NCBI GenBank assembly: GCA_905221435.1
Contig: CAJNDD010000006.1
Location: 1 to 64,000, forward strand
Length of the DNA stretch: 64,000 bases
Direction of reading: 5' to 3'
Source of the DNA: a bacterium
GTDB lineage: Bacteria > Bacillota > Bacilli > Lactobacillales > Streptococcaceae
Numbering within the stretch: position 1 is the first letter of the stretch; each line of letters starts with the position of its first letter. The notes under the pieces are model-generated. The model did not search any database. It worked only from the letters and a program-made list of their open reading frames with translations, and was not told the origin of the DNA. The translations under genes and the position numbers were made by a program. Shown piece after piece: positions 44,961-54,327 of this stretch.

Positions 44961-45554
44961 ATGTTAAATCTTACTCATGTTACCTTAAAAACGCGACAAG
45001 TCATCTTGCAAGATGCGGATTTTACCTTTAAAAAGGGTAGGATTTATGGCCTTCTTGCTATCAATGGCTCGGGAAAGACGACCCTGTTCCGCGCTATTAG
45101 CAAGCTGCTTCCCCTTAGTAGTGGACACATCGCAGTTCCTCCTTCTTTGTTTTATTATGAGAGCGTTGAATGGCTGGATGGAAACTTAAGTGGGATGGAC
45201 TACCTTCGTCTCATAAAAAACATCTGGAAGTCAGACCTAAACTTGAGGGATGAAATCGCCTACTGGGAAATGGCTGACTATATCAGTCTTCCCATCCGCA
45301 AGTATTCCTTAGGGATGAAGCAACGCTTGGTGATTGCTATGTATTTCCTCAGTCAGGCGAAATGTTGGCTCATGGATGAGATTACAAATGGCTTAGATGA
45401 GTATTATCGACAGAAATTTTTTGATAGGCTGACAGAAATCGATAGAAAAGAACAGCTGGTTCTTTTGAGTTCCCACTACAAAGAGGAGTTAATGGAGATT
45501 TGCGATAGCATCGTAACCATTCGTCAGGGGCAGATAGAAGAGGTTCCGTTATGA
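44961..45554 (+). CDS. ABC transporter ATP-binding protein of the peptide cassette
   Basis: 197 residues, a short ABC ATPase. Walker A is LLAINGSGKTTLFRAI (the usual first Gly is Ala), the signature YSLGMKQRLVIAMYF, Walker B KCWLMDEITNGLDEYY, and the H-loop LLSSHYKEE. This type drives ABC-2-like exporters or self-immunity pumps of small peptides. AAAGGAGGGCTGG precedes the ATG, and the permease ATG overlaps its stop by four bases. Partner permease is frameshifted in this sequence. Confidence 0.9.
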   Translation: MLNLTHVTLKTRQVILQDADFTFKKGRIYGLLAINGSGKTTLFRAISKLLPLSSGHIAVPPSLFYYESVEWLDGNLSGMDYLRLIKNIWKSDLNLRDEIAYWEMADYISLPIRKYSLGMKQRLVIAMYFLSQAKCWLMDEITNGLDEYYRQKFFDRLTEIDRKEQLVLLSSHYKEELMEICDSIVTIRQGQIEEVPL

Positions 45555-46734
45555 AAGATATTAGCCTATTTTTATTAAAGAAAGTTTTCAAAAGTCGCTT
45601 AAACTGGATTATCTTACTTTTATTTGCATCTGTACTCGGTGTTACCTTTTATTTAAATAGTCGGACTGCAAACTCATACAGCTTGGAGAGCGAGTTGGAA
45701 ACCCGTCTTGTAAAACATGAGAAAATCATCAATGAAAATGAAAAGAAACTTTCCCAAATGTCTGACACCAACTCGGAGGAATACCAAACTGTTAAAAGTA
45801 ATTTAGAATTGCAAAAAAATCTTTTGACGCGAAAGAAAGAAATTCTGACTTTACTAAAAGAAGGGCGCTGGAAAGAAGCCTACTATTTGCAGTGGCAAGC
45901 TGAAGAGAAGAATTATGAAGTTATGTCAAATCAACCGACTTCTAGCTCTGAATTAAAAATGGCAGTTGACCGCCAACGAAAGATTTACCAAGCCCTGTAT
46001 CCCTTGAACATAAAAGCACATACTTTGGAGTTTCCGACCCACGGGATTGATCAGATTGTCTGGATTTTAGAGGCTATCATCCCAACCTTGTTTGTGATTG
46101 CTATTATTTTTATGCTAACACAACTGTTCGCAGAAAGATATCAAATAATCTGGACACAGCTCAGTTATATCCTTTTTCAAAAGTGACATTTGCCTTGTCT
46201 TCTCTTGGAGTTGGGGTGAGCTATGTAACCGTGCTGTTTATCGGAATCTGTGGATTTTCTTTTCTAGTGGGAAGTCTGATAAGTGGTGTTGGACAGTTAG
46301 ATTATCCCTACCCATTCTATAGCTTAACCAATCAAGAGGTAACTATTGGGAAGATACAAGATGTGTTATTTCCTAGCTTGCTCTTAACTTTCTTAGCCTT
46401 TATCGTCATTGAGGAAGTCGTCTACTTGATTGCTTACTTTTTCAAGCAAAAAATGCCTGTCCTCTTTCTTTCCCTCATTGGGATTGTTGGCTTGTTGTTT
46501 GGTATCCAAACGATCCAGCCTCTTCAGAGTATTGCACATCTGATTCCCTTTACTTACTTGCGTTCAGTAGAGATTTTATCTGGAAGATTACCTAAGCAGA
46601 TTGATAATGTCAATCTAAATTGGAGCATGGGGATGGTCTTACTTCCTTGCCTGATTATCCTTTTGTTAGTGGGGATTCTATTTATCGAAAGATGGGGAAG
46701 TTCAAGCAAAAAGGAAGTTTTTAATAGATCTTAG
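45551..46734 (+). pseudogene. ABC exporter permease, frameshifted
   Basis: The first 211 codons (45551-46186) give one N-terminal membrane helix, a long Lys/Glu-rich coiled outside region (ETRLVKHEKIINENEKKLSQ and beyond) and a second helix, then run into LFAERYQIIWTQLSYILFQK and a stop. A second frame carries on with NLDTAQLYPFSKVTFALSSLG and four to five further helices to 46734. Joining the two gives LFAERYQNNLDTAQLYPFSK and a permease of about 394 residues. The shift lies in CAAATAATC (46142-46150), where one A appears to be missing from an A-run. A GTG at 46183 could restart the second part. Confidence 0.85.
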
Positions 46735-46835
46735 ATTCTCTGCTTCTACTGAATCTATACTCTATGCAGTGACATGTCGTCAAGATAAATGGTCATTGAT
46801 TATTACAACAATAAATGAATTAAAGCCAAACTCAA

Positions 46836-46876
46836 ACTATTTTTCATCAAATATCTTGATATACTTGACAAATAGT
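46836..46876. repeat. 41-base palindromic insertion within the IS remnant
   Basis: ACTATTTTTCA (46836-46846) and TGACAAATAGT (46866-46876) are inverted with one mismatch, around TCAAATATCTTGATATACT. The sequence has no counterpart in the copy at 349-419. Confidence 0.6.
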
Positions 46877-46878
46877 AG

Positions 46879-46920
46879 AAAAGGATTTAGTCCTGTGCAA
46901 TACAGAACTAAATCCTTTTT
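46879..46920. terminator. Perfect hairpin terminator formed by transposase codons
   Basis: AAAAGGATTTAGT (46879-46891) pairs perfectly with ACTAAATCCTTTT (46907-46919). The loop adds CTGT/ACAG pairing. A-run and T-run ends make it usable from both sides, between the exporter cassette and the convergent thrS. Confidence 0.85.
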
Positions 46921-46979
46921 AATTTCTATTTATCTAACCTTTTGGCGTGATACGGGTAGGAGGCTTTTGTGCTAGTTTC

Positions 46980-48923
46980 TTATTTCTCAACACGTGATTT
47001 GTTGGCAATATCAGCTAGGATAGATTCTACAAATTCATCAACTGAGACAGTTTGTGTTTCTTTTTGGCCGTAGCGACGAACATTGACTGTTCCGTCTTCC
47101 ATTTCCTTGTCACCAACGATCAATTGGTAAGGAATTTTGCTTGTTTGTGAAGCACGGATCTTGAACTGCATTTTTTCATTGCGCTCATCCACATCAGCAC
47201 GGACACCACGGTCACGGAGTTTCTTAGCCACTTCCCATGCGTAGTCCACGTGTTTTTCGTTAGAAACGGGGATGAGGGTCACTTGATGTGGTGCAAGCCA
47301 TGTTGGGAAGGCACCTTTGTAGTTCTCAATCAAGATAGCTGTGAAGCGTTCCATAGTTGAGATAACCCCACGGTGAATCATAACTGGACGGTGTTCTTCA
47401 CCATCAGCTCCGATGTATTTGAGGTCGAAGCGTTCTGGAAGCAAGAAGTCAAGCTGGATAGTCGAAAGGGTTTCTTCTTTTCCGAGAGCTGTCTTAACTT
47501 GGATATCCAATTTTGGTCCGTAGAAGGCTGCTTCACCTTCAGCTTCAAAGTAGTCAACACCCATTTCATCAAGAGCTGCACGAAGCATAGTTTGGGCATT
47601 TTCCCACATCTCATCGTTGTCAAAGTACTTGTGAGTATCTTGAGGGTCACGAAGAGAGAGACGGAAGCGGTATTCAGTCAAGTTGAAGTCTTCATAAACA
47701 TCGATAATCAACTGAAGGGCACGTTGGAATTCTTCTTGGATTTGTTCAGGAGTTACAAAGAGGTGACCGTCGTTGAGGGACATTTCACGTACACGTTGAA
47801 GACCAGTGAGGGCACCAGATTTCTCGTAGCGGTGCATCATACCGATTTCAGCGATACGGATTGGCAATTCACGGTAAGAGTGAACATGGTGTTTGAAGAC
47901 TTGGATGTGGTGTGGGCAGTTCATTGGACGAAGGACAAATTCTTCCCCGTCACCCATGTCCATAGTTGGGAACATGTCTTCTTGGTAATGATCCCAGTGA
48001 CCAGAAGTCTTGTAGAGTTCAACAGAAGCAAGTGGTGGAGTGTAAACGTGTTGGTAGCCAGAAGCCAACTCTTTGTCGACGATGTAGCGTTCCAATTCAC
48101 GACGTATAGTCGCACCATTTGGTAACCAGAATGGAAGCCCTTGTCCGACTTCTTGTGAAATCATGAAGAGGTCAAGCTCTTTACCAAGTTTACGATGGTC
48201 ACGTTCTTTAGCTTCTTCACGCATTTGAAGGTAGTTTTTCAAGTCTTTCTTGTCAAACCAAGCTGTACCGTAGATCCGTTGCATCATCGCGTTGTCACTA
48301 TTTCCGCGCCAGTAAGCACCTGCTACATGAAGAAGGTGGAAGATTTGGATACGGCCTGTTGATGGAACGTGAGGGCCACGGCAAAGGTCTACATATTCAC
48401 CCTGACGGTAGATAGTCAAACCACCCTCGTCTTCTGAGTGTTCTTCGATCAATTCCAACTTGTAAGGGTCGTTTTTGAAGATTTCACGCGCCTCGTTCTT
48501 GGTAACTTCCTCGCGAATAGATGGGAAGTTTTCTTTGACGATTTTTTTCATTTCTTCTTCGATACGAGGAAGGTCTTCGTTGGAGATTTGACCAGCTGTG
48601 TTATCAGTATCGTAGTAGAAGCCATCTTCGATAGCTGGACCAACTCCCAAGTGAATGTCTGGGAAAAGGCGACGAGCTGCTTGTGCAAACAAGTGGGCAG
48701 CTGAGTGACGCAAGATTGGAAGGGCATCTTCGTGATCAGGTGTCACGATTTCGATGCTTCCATCTTTAGTGATAGCACGAGTCGTGTCGATGAGTTTGCC
48801 GTTGAATTTACCAGCCAAGGCTTTTTTAGCGAGGGAATTGCTGATAGATTGGGCAATTTCAAAAGTAGTAACGCCAGATTCGAATTCACGAACAGCGCCA
48901 TCTGGGAAAGTAATCTTAATCAT
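46980..48923 (-). CDS. thrS: Threonyl-tRNA synthetase
   Basis: 647 residues. TGS domain at residues 1-62 ([17 protein letters not shown]), then the editing domain with the His motif [15 protein letters not shown] (about 73-87) and the later Cys-His pair in [10 protein letters not shown]. The class II catalytic core has [17 protein letters not shown] with Zn-binding Cys and His, and the C-terminal anticodon-binding domain is [11 protein letters not shown] onward. AGGAGAAATCAC precedes the ATG. It lies 11 bases after a P-loop kinase gene, and both share one upstream T-box. Confidence 0.97.
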   Translation of the reverse strand: MIKITFPDGAVREFESGVTTFEIAQSISNSLAKKALAGKFNGKLIDTTRAITKDGSIEIVTPDHEDALPILRHSAAHLFAQAARRLFPDIHLGVGPAIEDGFYYDTDNTAGQISNEDLPRIEEEMKKIVKENFPSIREEVTKNEAREIFKNDPYKLELIEEHSEDEGGLTIYRQGEYVDLCRGPHVPSTGRIQIFHLLHVAGAYWRGNSDNAMMQRIYGTAWFDKKDLKNYLQMREEAKERDHRKLGKELDLFMISQEVGQGLPFWLPNGATIRRELERYIVDKELASGYQHVYTPPLASVELYKTSGHWDHYQEDMFPTMDMGDGEEFVLRPMNCPHHIQVFKHHVHSYRELPIRIAEIGMMHRYEKSGALTGLQRVREMSLNDGHLFVTPEQIQEEFQRALQLIIDVYEDFNLTEYRFRLSLRDPQDTHKYFDNDEMWENAQTMLRAALDEMGVDYFEAEGEAAFYGPKLDIQVKTALGKEETLSTIQLDFLLPERFDLKYIGADGEEHRPVMIHRGVISTMERFTAILIENYKGAFPTWLAPHQVTLIPVSNEKHVDYAWEVAKKLRDRGVRADVDERNEKMQFKIRASQTSKIPYQLIVGDKEMEDGTVNVRRYGQKETQTVSVDEFVESILADIANKSRVEK

Positions 48924-48934
48924 GTGATTTCTCC

Positions 48935-49561
48935 TTAAATATTTATTCTATTTTTGTTGGACAATTTTAAGAGCCGAGCAACTTCTTCCGCAGTCTGATT
49001 CTCTGATTGACTACCATCTGTTACGAGGCTAGGATAGCCTAATCTCACCGCTTCCTTACGAACCATTTGAGCAAAAAGAATGTCTCGTTGCATCCAGTTT
49101 TCAAAAGCTTGATCAGGGTTGGTTGTACCCTCTAAGACATAAGAAACCCATTCTCTCAGTATATAATGCTTTTTTTGAAAATCAGCTGTCGGAGTCAAGC
49201 ATAGATAGGATGATACTTGACATTCAAGCTCCTTTACCAAGTGAGGCAAAAGTCCTGCTCCCTCCACCAAGAGAGGTCTGTTTTGATTTTTTATCAAGTA
49301 AGATTTTACATAAGGAAAAATCTCTTCATAAAAGCACCATTCTTCATCTGCCATCTCTTCTGGCTTTCTCATCCAGATTTGTTCTGGATTTCTATCCTTC
49401 CTAAGAAGGCAAATTGGCTGTGAGTCTGCACTTGCTTGACTCATCATCTCTTCTACCAAATCATCCAATTTGATATGAAGTAGTTGATACTGTCTAGCAA
49501 GAAGTGAGGCAATTGTTGACTTTCCACTACAAGGCGATCCGCCAATCATATAAAGCATCAT
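48935..49561 (-). CDS. P-loop kinase-like protein cotranscribed with thrS
   Basis: 208 residues from ATG 49561 (AAGGAGGAAGA just before; a second ATG follows at once). Walker A is [18 protein letters not shown] near the N-terminus, then [10 protein letters not shown] as in small-molecule kinases of the shikimate or adenylylsulfate kinase shape, and [14 protein letters not shown] as the Walker B region. Late residues NRINI end the protein. The substrate is unknown. It is the first gene behind a threonine-type T-box, with thrS 11 bases on, so its level should rise when threonyl-tRNA is scarce. Confidence 0.82.
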   Translation of the reverse strand: MMLYMIGGSPCSGKSTIASLLARQYQLLHIKLDDLVEEMMSQASADSQPICLLRKDRNPEQIWMRKPEEMADEEWCFYEEIFPYVKSYLIKNQNRPLLVEGAGLLPHLVKELECQVSSYLCLTPTADFQKKHYILREWVSYVLEGTTNPDQAFENWMQRDILFAQMVRKEAVRLGYPSLVTDGSQSENQTAEEVARLLKLSNKNRINI

Positions 49562-49581
49562 TCTTCCTCCTTCTGACAAAA

Positions 49582-49822
49582 TAAAAACGACATCCTAAAA
49601 GGACGTCGCAACGTGGTTCCACCTTCATTCATGTTCCTCAAAAAAGAGGGACACCTCTGATTGGCTTTAACGTGGCCACCGTTTTATGTTTGCATAAAAG
49701 TCAGTAGAGTAGTATCAGTTTAGGCTTTCTATGCGTTTCCAGCAACCACGCACTCTCTAGTAGAAAGGGACTAAGTGACTTGTCTCTATGCATTATTATA
49801 GCATGATTGCGAGAATTTTCAA
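49582..49822 (-). promoter_or_regulatory. T-box riboswitch (threonine type) with promoter and terminator
   Basis: Minus strand: -35 TTGAAA (49817-49822), extended -10 TGCTATAAT (hexamer 49795-49800), then stem I with AGAGAGTGCGTGGTTGCTGG. The specifier side is GATACTACTC with candidate codon ACU (Thr). The T-box bulge GGTGGAACCACG is at 49612-49623, and the terminator GCGACGTCC / GGATGTCG with T-run at 49582-49609. Uncharged tRNA-Thr would pair with the bulge and prevent termination. It controls the kinase gene and thrS. Confidence 0.9.
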
Positions 49823-50193
49823 GGTTTTTGTATAATTTTTTTGTTTTTCTCTTTTTGGAAGAGATGATTGATACCCATGCCAGCAGCCAAGCCAAGTAGG
49901 GCAAAGAGCTCATAGGCTAGGAAGTAAAGTAGGATGAATTCGCCAAAGGTGATGATGGTAAAGCAATAGAGAAGACCAATACCGAGTAGCCACCAAAGTG
50001 AGAAATGAAATCGATAGCTATAAAGTAGCGATACGATAAAGGTTACCAGAGGTGAAAAGAGGATGATGTTATAAATGTATAGTCCCTTCAGTGTATATGG
50101 GTCAGAGATGAGTAGAGAGAGGAGTTCATAGAGTGGCCAGTAAAAGAAGAAAATGACAAGGTAGTATGGGATATACTTAAGATATTTCCGCAT
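49819..50193 (-). CDS. Small polytopic membrane protein of unknown function
   Basis: 124 residues, four hydrophobic helices (about 10-28, 40-60, 64-82, 88-110), very aromatic (YYLVIFFFYWPLYELL; FSLWWLLGIGLLYCF), with a basic C-terminal tail FQKEKNKKIIQKP. No family recognised. Its TGA overlaps the -35 of the T-box promoter, and a start site with weak AGG spacing lies at 50193. A membrane role is certain from composition; nothing more can be said. Confidence 0.7.
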   Translation of the reverse strand: MRKYLKYIPYYLVIFFFYWPLYELLSLLISDPYTLKGLYIYNIILFSPLVTFIVSLLYSYRFHFSLWWLLGIGLLYCFTIITFGEFILLYFLAYELFALLGLAAGMGINHLFQKEKNKKIIQKP

Positions 50194-50390
50194 GGCAATA
50201 GTCCTCCAACCTGCAAAAATTGAGAGATGTTGAAGACCACATAATTCTAAATGAAGAGGAGCTCTCTACCTATATTATAGCACGATTTGGAAGCTCTTAC
50301 AAGTTAATCAGGTAAGCAGTGATAGTGATTTTTTGCAGTGTTTTCTGCTATAATACTAACAGAAGAAGTAAGAGGAAATGAGGAGAAAGA

Positions 50391-51242
50391 ATGACGAAAA
50401 TAGCAGTTCTTTCAGACATACATGGGAATACAAGCGCCTTGGAAGCTGTACTGGATGATGCAAAAGCGGAAACGGTAGATGAGTACTGGCTTTTGGGGGA
50501 TATTCTTATGCCTGGAACAGGACGTAGAAGGATTTTGGACCTCTTGGCTGATTTGCCCATCACAGTAAGAGTTCTTGGAAATTGGGAGGATAGTCTCTGG
50601 CGAGGCCTGCATCGCAAGCTAGATCTAACAAAAGCGAGTCATCGCTATCTCCTACGCCAATGCCAGTATATCTTAGAAGAGATTAGCCCTGAAGAAATCG
50701 AAGACCTCCACAATCAACCCATGCAAGTTCATCGTCGGTTCGGTGATTTGACGGTAGGAATCACTCACCATCTCCCTGATAAAAACTGGGGTAGAGAATT
50801 GATCCATACGGGAAAACAAGAAGATTTTGATAGATTGGTGACGAATCCACACGCCTCTATCGCAGTATATGGCCATATTCACCAACAGTTGCTTCGTTAT
50901 GGAAGTGATGGACAGTTGATTCTTAATCCAGGGTCCATTGGGCAACCCTTCTTTTTAGATGCGGGATTACGTAAGGACCTGCGTGCCCAGTATATGATCT
51001 TAGAGTTTGATGAAGCAGGTTTGTCTGATGTTGATTTTCGTCGAGTGGATTATGATGTAGAAACTGAGTTGCAGCTGGCTAAGGATTTAAAGCTCCCTTA
51101 TTTTCAAGTCTATTATGAAAGTTTGGTAAATGGGATTCACCACACTCATAACCATGAATTGTTAGGTCAGATTAGTGAACAAGAAGGTTATGATGAGGAT
51201 ATTGAGTGCTGGATGGAAAGAGAAAAGAAGGATTGGTTTTAA
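50391..51242 (+). CDS. Calcineurin-like metallophosphoesterase
   Basis: 283 residues, cytosolic. Metal-site motifs run in order: VLSDIHGNTSALEAVL (Asp, His), LLGDILMPG (Asp), VLGNWEDSLW (Asn), GITHH (His) and YGHIHQQLL (Gly-His-x-His), followed by LNPGSIGQP. This is the YfcE/MJ0936-like phosphodiesterase branch. The extra C-terminal 60 residues (QLAKDLKLPYFQVYYESL to CWMEREKKDWF) are particular to the streptococcal form. Substrate unknown. AGGAGAAAGA precedes the ATG. Confidence 0.9.
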   Translation: MTKIAVLSDIHGNTSALEAVLDDAKAETVDEYWLLGDILMPGTGRRRILDLLADLPITVRVLGNWEDSLWRGLHRKLDLTKASHRYLLRQCQYILEEISPEEIEDLHNQPMQVHRRFGDLTVGITHHLPDKNWGRELIHTGKQEDFDRLVTNPHASIAVYGHIHQQLLRYGSDGQLILNPGSIGQPFFLDAGLRKDLRAQYMILEFDEAGLSDVDFRRVDYDVETELQLAKDLKLPYFQVYYESLVNGIHHTHNHELLGQISEQEGYDEDIECWMEREKKDWF

Positions 51243-51403
51243 GAGTACTTCTAGCTAGAAATAAGATAGTCTAGTGACTGCTGTTTCTAGAAAAATTAAA
51301 CTGGAGATGAATTGACGGTGTATAAAATTTATGTTAGAATAACGGAAGTTAAATAATTTGAATACCATAGTAACTACTATTCAAAATAAAAGGGAGATAT
51401 GTA

Positions 51404-52345
51404 ATGAAACCAGAAGAGTTACACGCCATTGCCTCGGAGTTGGGCTTGCAATTTGACGAAGATTCACGTAGTATTTATGGCACGAAGTCAGGCTATTTAC
51501 TTTTTCTACAAGAAACTGACGTAAAAAATCAGTTTCGACTTTGTGTCAGTGTGAGTTTGAATGGCAATCCTGCGGATTCAGAAGAAAATGAATTGGTTTG
51601 GGATGAGTTTAAGAGTGAATCTCTTCCGAATTTATCGACCTTGTCTATTAACCAGTACCTTGTTTCCTTTGTCGTAAAAGGCGCAATGCGCAAATCAAAA
51701 ACAATTGAAAAGTTACAGACGCTTATAACAGATCTCGTTGCTTTCCTTGAATCCCACCATTTCGTCCAAGTGTGTGCCCACAGTGGTCAGGAGGGGCCAG
51801 TTGGTCTCTATCAACTAGGTGATTCAATTTTCCTTATTAACGAGGAAAGCTATCAATTGTTGAAGAGCAATCTTCAAATTGAGATGGATTCTTATCAAAA
51901 TCAGAAGGAAAATGTTCTTCTTGGAACGGTTGGTGCGTTACTCGGAGCCTTGATTGGTGGGGCAGTTGCTCTTTTTATTGCTCGTCTAGGTTATGTAGCT
52001 ATGCTAGCGGGTGTTGTTCTGGGAATTTGCACCATCAAAGGATATGAAATACTCGGGAAAAAGTTAACGAGAAAGGGGATTGTGATTTCCTCTATTTGGA
52101 TGGTGATTACTGTCTTTCTAGTGAATCAAATTGATTTGGCGATGGAAGTCGTTTCCAAACTAGGGGTTGAGTTTGCCTTTGCTTTCCGAGTGGTGAATCA
52201 ATTAATCTTTAGCGGTGATTTCCCAGATAACTATTTTTATAATCTAGCTATGTTAGCTGTGTTTACCTTAGTTGGTGCTGGGGTGTCTATCAGCTCGGTT
52301 TGGTCAAGTCATAAAACAAAAGGGATTGTCCGTAAAATTGCATAA
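51404..52345 (+). CDS. Uncharacterised membrane protein with large cytosolic N-terminus
   Basis: 313 residues. About 165 soluble residues (MKPEELHAIASELGLQFDED; LVAFLESHHFVQVCAHSG) are followed by four to five helices: LLGTVGALLGALIGGAVALFI, LGYVAMLAGVVLGICTI, GIVISSIWMVITVFLVN and NLAMLAVFTLVGAGVSISSVW. I do not recognise the family. It has its own promoter region and ribosome site (AAAGGGAGATATGTA) and a terminator after it, so it is monocistronic. Confidence 0.75.
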   Translation: MKPEELHAIASELGLQFDEDSRSIYGTKSGYLLFLQETDVKNQFRLCVSVSLNGNPADSEENELVWDEFKSESLPNLSTLSINQYLVSFVVKGAMRKSKTIEKLQTLITDLVAFLESHHFVQVCAHSGQEGPVGLYQLGDSIFLINEESYQLLKSNLQIEMDSYQNQKENVLLGTVGALLGALIGGAVALFIARLGYVAMLAGVVLGICTIKGYEILGKKLTRKGIVISSIWMVITVFLVNQIDLAMEVVSKLGVEFAFAFRVVNQLIFSGDFPDNYFYNLAMLAVFTLVGAGVSISSVWSSHKTKGIVRKIA

Positions 52346-52351
52346 AAAAAT

Positions 52352-52406
52352 AAGTCTTTGTATGTCCTCCGCTGTTCTGGGTACCAAGAGGAATACAGGA
52401 CTTTTT
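52352..52406 (+). terminator. Terminator after the 313-residue membrane protein gene
   Basis: AAGTCTTTGTATGTCCTC (52352-52369) pairs with GAGGAATACAGGACTT (52388-52403) with small bulges, then TTTT. Confidence 0.7.
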
Positions 52407-52510
52407 GCATGGAGAAGATAATCAGTCGTTAATATTTGACAGGAAAACCAAAAACGGTATAATGTTTATACGGGAAAAGATGAATAAAATATCAATGAAA
52501 GGAGAAGAAG

Positions 52511-52948
52511 ATGCAAATTTCAAGCCGATTTACCATTGCGACCCATATGATGATTATTATTGCAATGCAGGATACAGATAGTAAAGTAACCAGTGATTTT
52601 CTTGCGGCCAGTGTCGGAGTCAATCCAGTCATTATCCGTAAGACTTTATCACAACTTAAAAAAGCTGGATTGATTTCAGTTGCTCGTGGTACGGGAGGAA
52701 CTGAGATAATAAAAGATCTTCAAGAGATCAGTTTGTTGGATGTCTACCAAGCTGTAGAGTGTTTAGGAAAATCTGGTAAGCTCTTTAGTTTCCATGACAA
52801 TCCAAATCCTAATTGCCCAATTGGTGCGAATATCCATGCAGTTTTGGACCAAAAGCTGTTCGATGTTCAAGCAGCTATGGAAAACCAACTGCGTCAGACA
52901 AGTCTGGCTCAGGTTGTAGCCGATGCTCAGAATAAACTGTCTAAGTAA
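52511..52948 (+). CDS. Rrf2-family transcriptional regulator
   Basis: 145 residues. Winged helix from MQISSRFTIATHMMIIIAM through SDFLAASVGVNPVIIRKTLSQLKKAGLISVARGTGG, the classic Rrf2 recognition and wing. Only one Cys (NPNCPIGANI) is present in the part that carries three Cys in iron-sulfur members, so it is more like YwnA or a thiol switch than IscR or NsrR. The target may be the nearby YdcF-like gene or others. AAAGGAGAAGAAG precedes the ATG. Confidence 0.92.
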   Translation: MQISSRFTIATHMMIIIAMQDTDSKVTSDFLAASVGVNPVIIRKTLSQLKKAGLISVARGTGGTEIIKDLQEISLLDVYQAVECLGKSGKLFSFHDNPNPNCPIGANIHAVLDQKLFDVQAAMENQLRQTSLAQVVADAQNKLSK

Positions 52949-52969
52949 GAGGACTAAGGTCCTCTTTTT
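52948..52969 (+). terminator. Terminator of the Rrf2 gene
   Basis: AGAGGAC-TAAG-GTCCTCT (52948-52965) followed by TTTT, overlapping the stop codon. Confidence 0.8.
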
Positions 52970-53015
52970 CTATTGCTATAATTATGGTACAATGTAGTCA
53001 TCAAAGGAGGAGACT

Positions 53016-54038
53016 ATGTACTTTATCACAGGATTTTTTGTCCTACTTTTTCTCGTTTCGTTTTTAAGGGACAATCGTAGTCTCTGGAATCCAGCTCTCT
53101 TGCTTTTGTCTCTGCTTTTTTCTTATATGTCTATTGCCAATCTTTTTTACGAAGTTGGACAGAAAGAAGTGCACATGGTTTTCTTTGCAGGGATTTTTCT
53201 CCTGCTGCCTCTTTTAGTTTTTCTAAGTGGTTTTTTCCTTATTTATAATGGATTTGTGTTATTGAAAAAAGAAAGAAAATCCAAGGCAAATTATTTGTCT
53301 CTAGGATTAGGCTGCGTGATTCTATTCTTTTTTGTGATCATGGCGATTCGAGTGAGCGATACCAAGGGCTTGTTTTACACCAATCATCTAGTGAATATTA
53401 TCTTTTTCTTTTTGATTTATTCGTATTTGATTTTTGGTTTTGCCTTTGCAGGATTTCTGCTTTATTCCATTCTGTATCTTTTCATTCCTAAGAAAAAACA
53501 TTATGATTTTATCATCATTCACGGAGCAGGCTTGTTGAATGGAGAAAAAGTCACTCCCTTACTGAAGAGTCGCATTGACAAGGCAGTAGAAGCTTATCAC
53601 CAGTCTCTCAATCCCAATGTTAAAATCATCGCAAGTGGTGGTCAAGGTGGGGATGAGAAGATTTCCGAGGCTCAGGCAATTTGTAATTATTTGCTGGAAG
53701 AGACGGATGTTCCGAGAGAAGCGATTCTCCTAGAGGAAGACTCAACGACGACCTATGAGAATCTTCTCTTCTCAAAAGAAATGGGAGAGAAGCTGGTGGC
53801 CAGTCCACGTTTTCTCTTTGTGACCAATGATTACCATGTTTTTCGTACCAGTACCTATGCTCGCCGTATTGGGATGAAGGGAGATGGTCTTGGTTGCCGT
53901 ACAGCCGCCTACTATATCCCATCGGCCTTTATCAGAGAATACATTGCTCTATGTGTGAAGATGAGATGGCTTTTTATCACATTCTATATTTTATTAATTT
54001 TAGCTCTGATTTTCTCCTATAGAGGTGTTCTATGGTAA
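53016..54038 (+). CDS. YdcF/DUF218-family membrane protein
   Basis: 340 residues. Five N-terminal helices (about residues 1-165) lead to a DUF218 domain: YDFIIIHGAGLLNGEKVTPLLKSRIDKAVEAY, ASGGQGGDEKISEAQAICNYLL, LEEDSTTTYENLLFSKE and FVTNDYHVFRTSTYARRIG, all of which match the YdcF/SanA/ElyC pattern. A last helix follows at 315-338. DUF218 proteins are linked to cell-envelope integrity and possibly polyprenyl-phosphate handling. AAAGGAGGAGACT precedes the ATG. Confidence 0.9.
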   Translation: MYFITGFFVLLFLVSFLRDNRSLWNPALLLLSLLFSYMSIANLFYEVGQKEVHMVFFAGIFLLLPLLVFLSGFFLIYNGFVLLKKERKSKANYLSLGLGCVILFFFVIMAIRVSDTKGLFYTNHLVNIIFFFLIYSYLIFGFAFAGFLLYSILYLFIPKKKHYDFIIIHGAGLLNGEKVTPLLKSRIDKAVEAYHQSLNPNVKIIASGGQGGDEKISEAQAICNYLLEETDVPREAILLEEDSTTTYENLLFSKEMGEKLVASPRFLFVTNDYHVFRTSTYARRIGMKGDGLGCRTAAYYIPSAFIREYIALCVKMRWLFITFYILLILALIFSYRGVLW

Positions 54039-54327
54039 TATGTAAAATTCATATTGTAATTCTTGTTAGAATCTCTAAAAAAATCTTGTAGTAACCCTAA
54101 GGGAAAAATTGTCACTAGTAATGAAAGAGCAGGGTAAGTGATTGTGAGTACGGTTTTTGGAACGGTTTCATGATTGCTCGTCAATCAATTGAACAATTTC
54201 TAACCTAGTTGCAGATTTTCAGAGAGAGAGTCAAAAATAGGCAACTGAATATGAGTAGACTAGAATTTTACAGTCAACAACAAATAAAAATGTGAACAGC
54301 AACAGAGGTTCACATTTTCTTTTTGGT
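54039..54327. other. Gene-free interval before the nucleotidyltransferase gene
   Basis: About 290 bases between convergent genes. I see no open frame of interest and no repeat family that I know; only the terminator at its right end (54287-54319) is clear. Confidence 0.5.
54287..54319. terminator. Terminator of the nucleotidyltransferase gene
   Basis: AAAATGTGAAC (54287-54297) and GTTCACATTTT (54308-54318), a perfect 11-bp stem. A sister hairpin with the same arms is at 55204-55234. Confidence 0.85.

Larger units (their letters stand above)
46793..46952 (+). pseudogene. IS3-type transposase remnant (3' end), partly repurposed as terminator
   Basis: ATTGATTATTACAACAATAA and AATTAAAGCCAAACTCAAA align with bases 349-381 of the element at the window start. 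AAAGGATTTAGTCCTGTGCA onwards, encoding KGFSPVQYRTKSF, aligns with 381-419. Between the two halves is a 41-base palindromic insertion (46836-46876). A degraded terminal repeat follows at 46930-46952. Only about the last 30 codons of the transposase remain. Confidence 0.85.

Noticed and set aside
47373..48125. Open frame of 250 codons on the plus strand inside thrS
   Set aside because: It is antisense to conserved thrS sequence and is a by-product of codon bias; no ribosome site or family motif.
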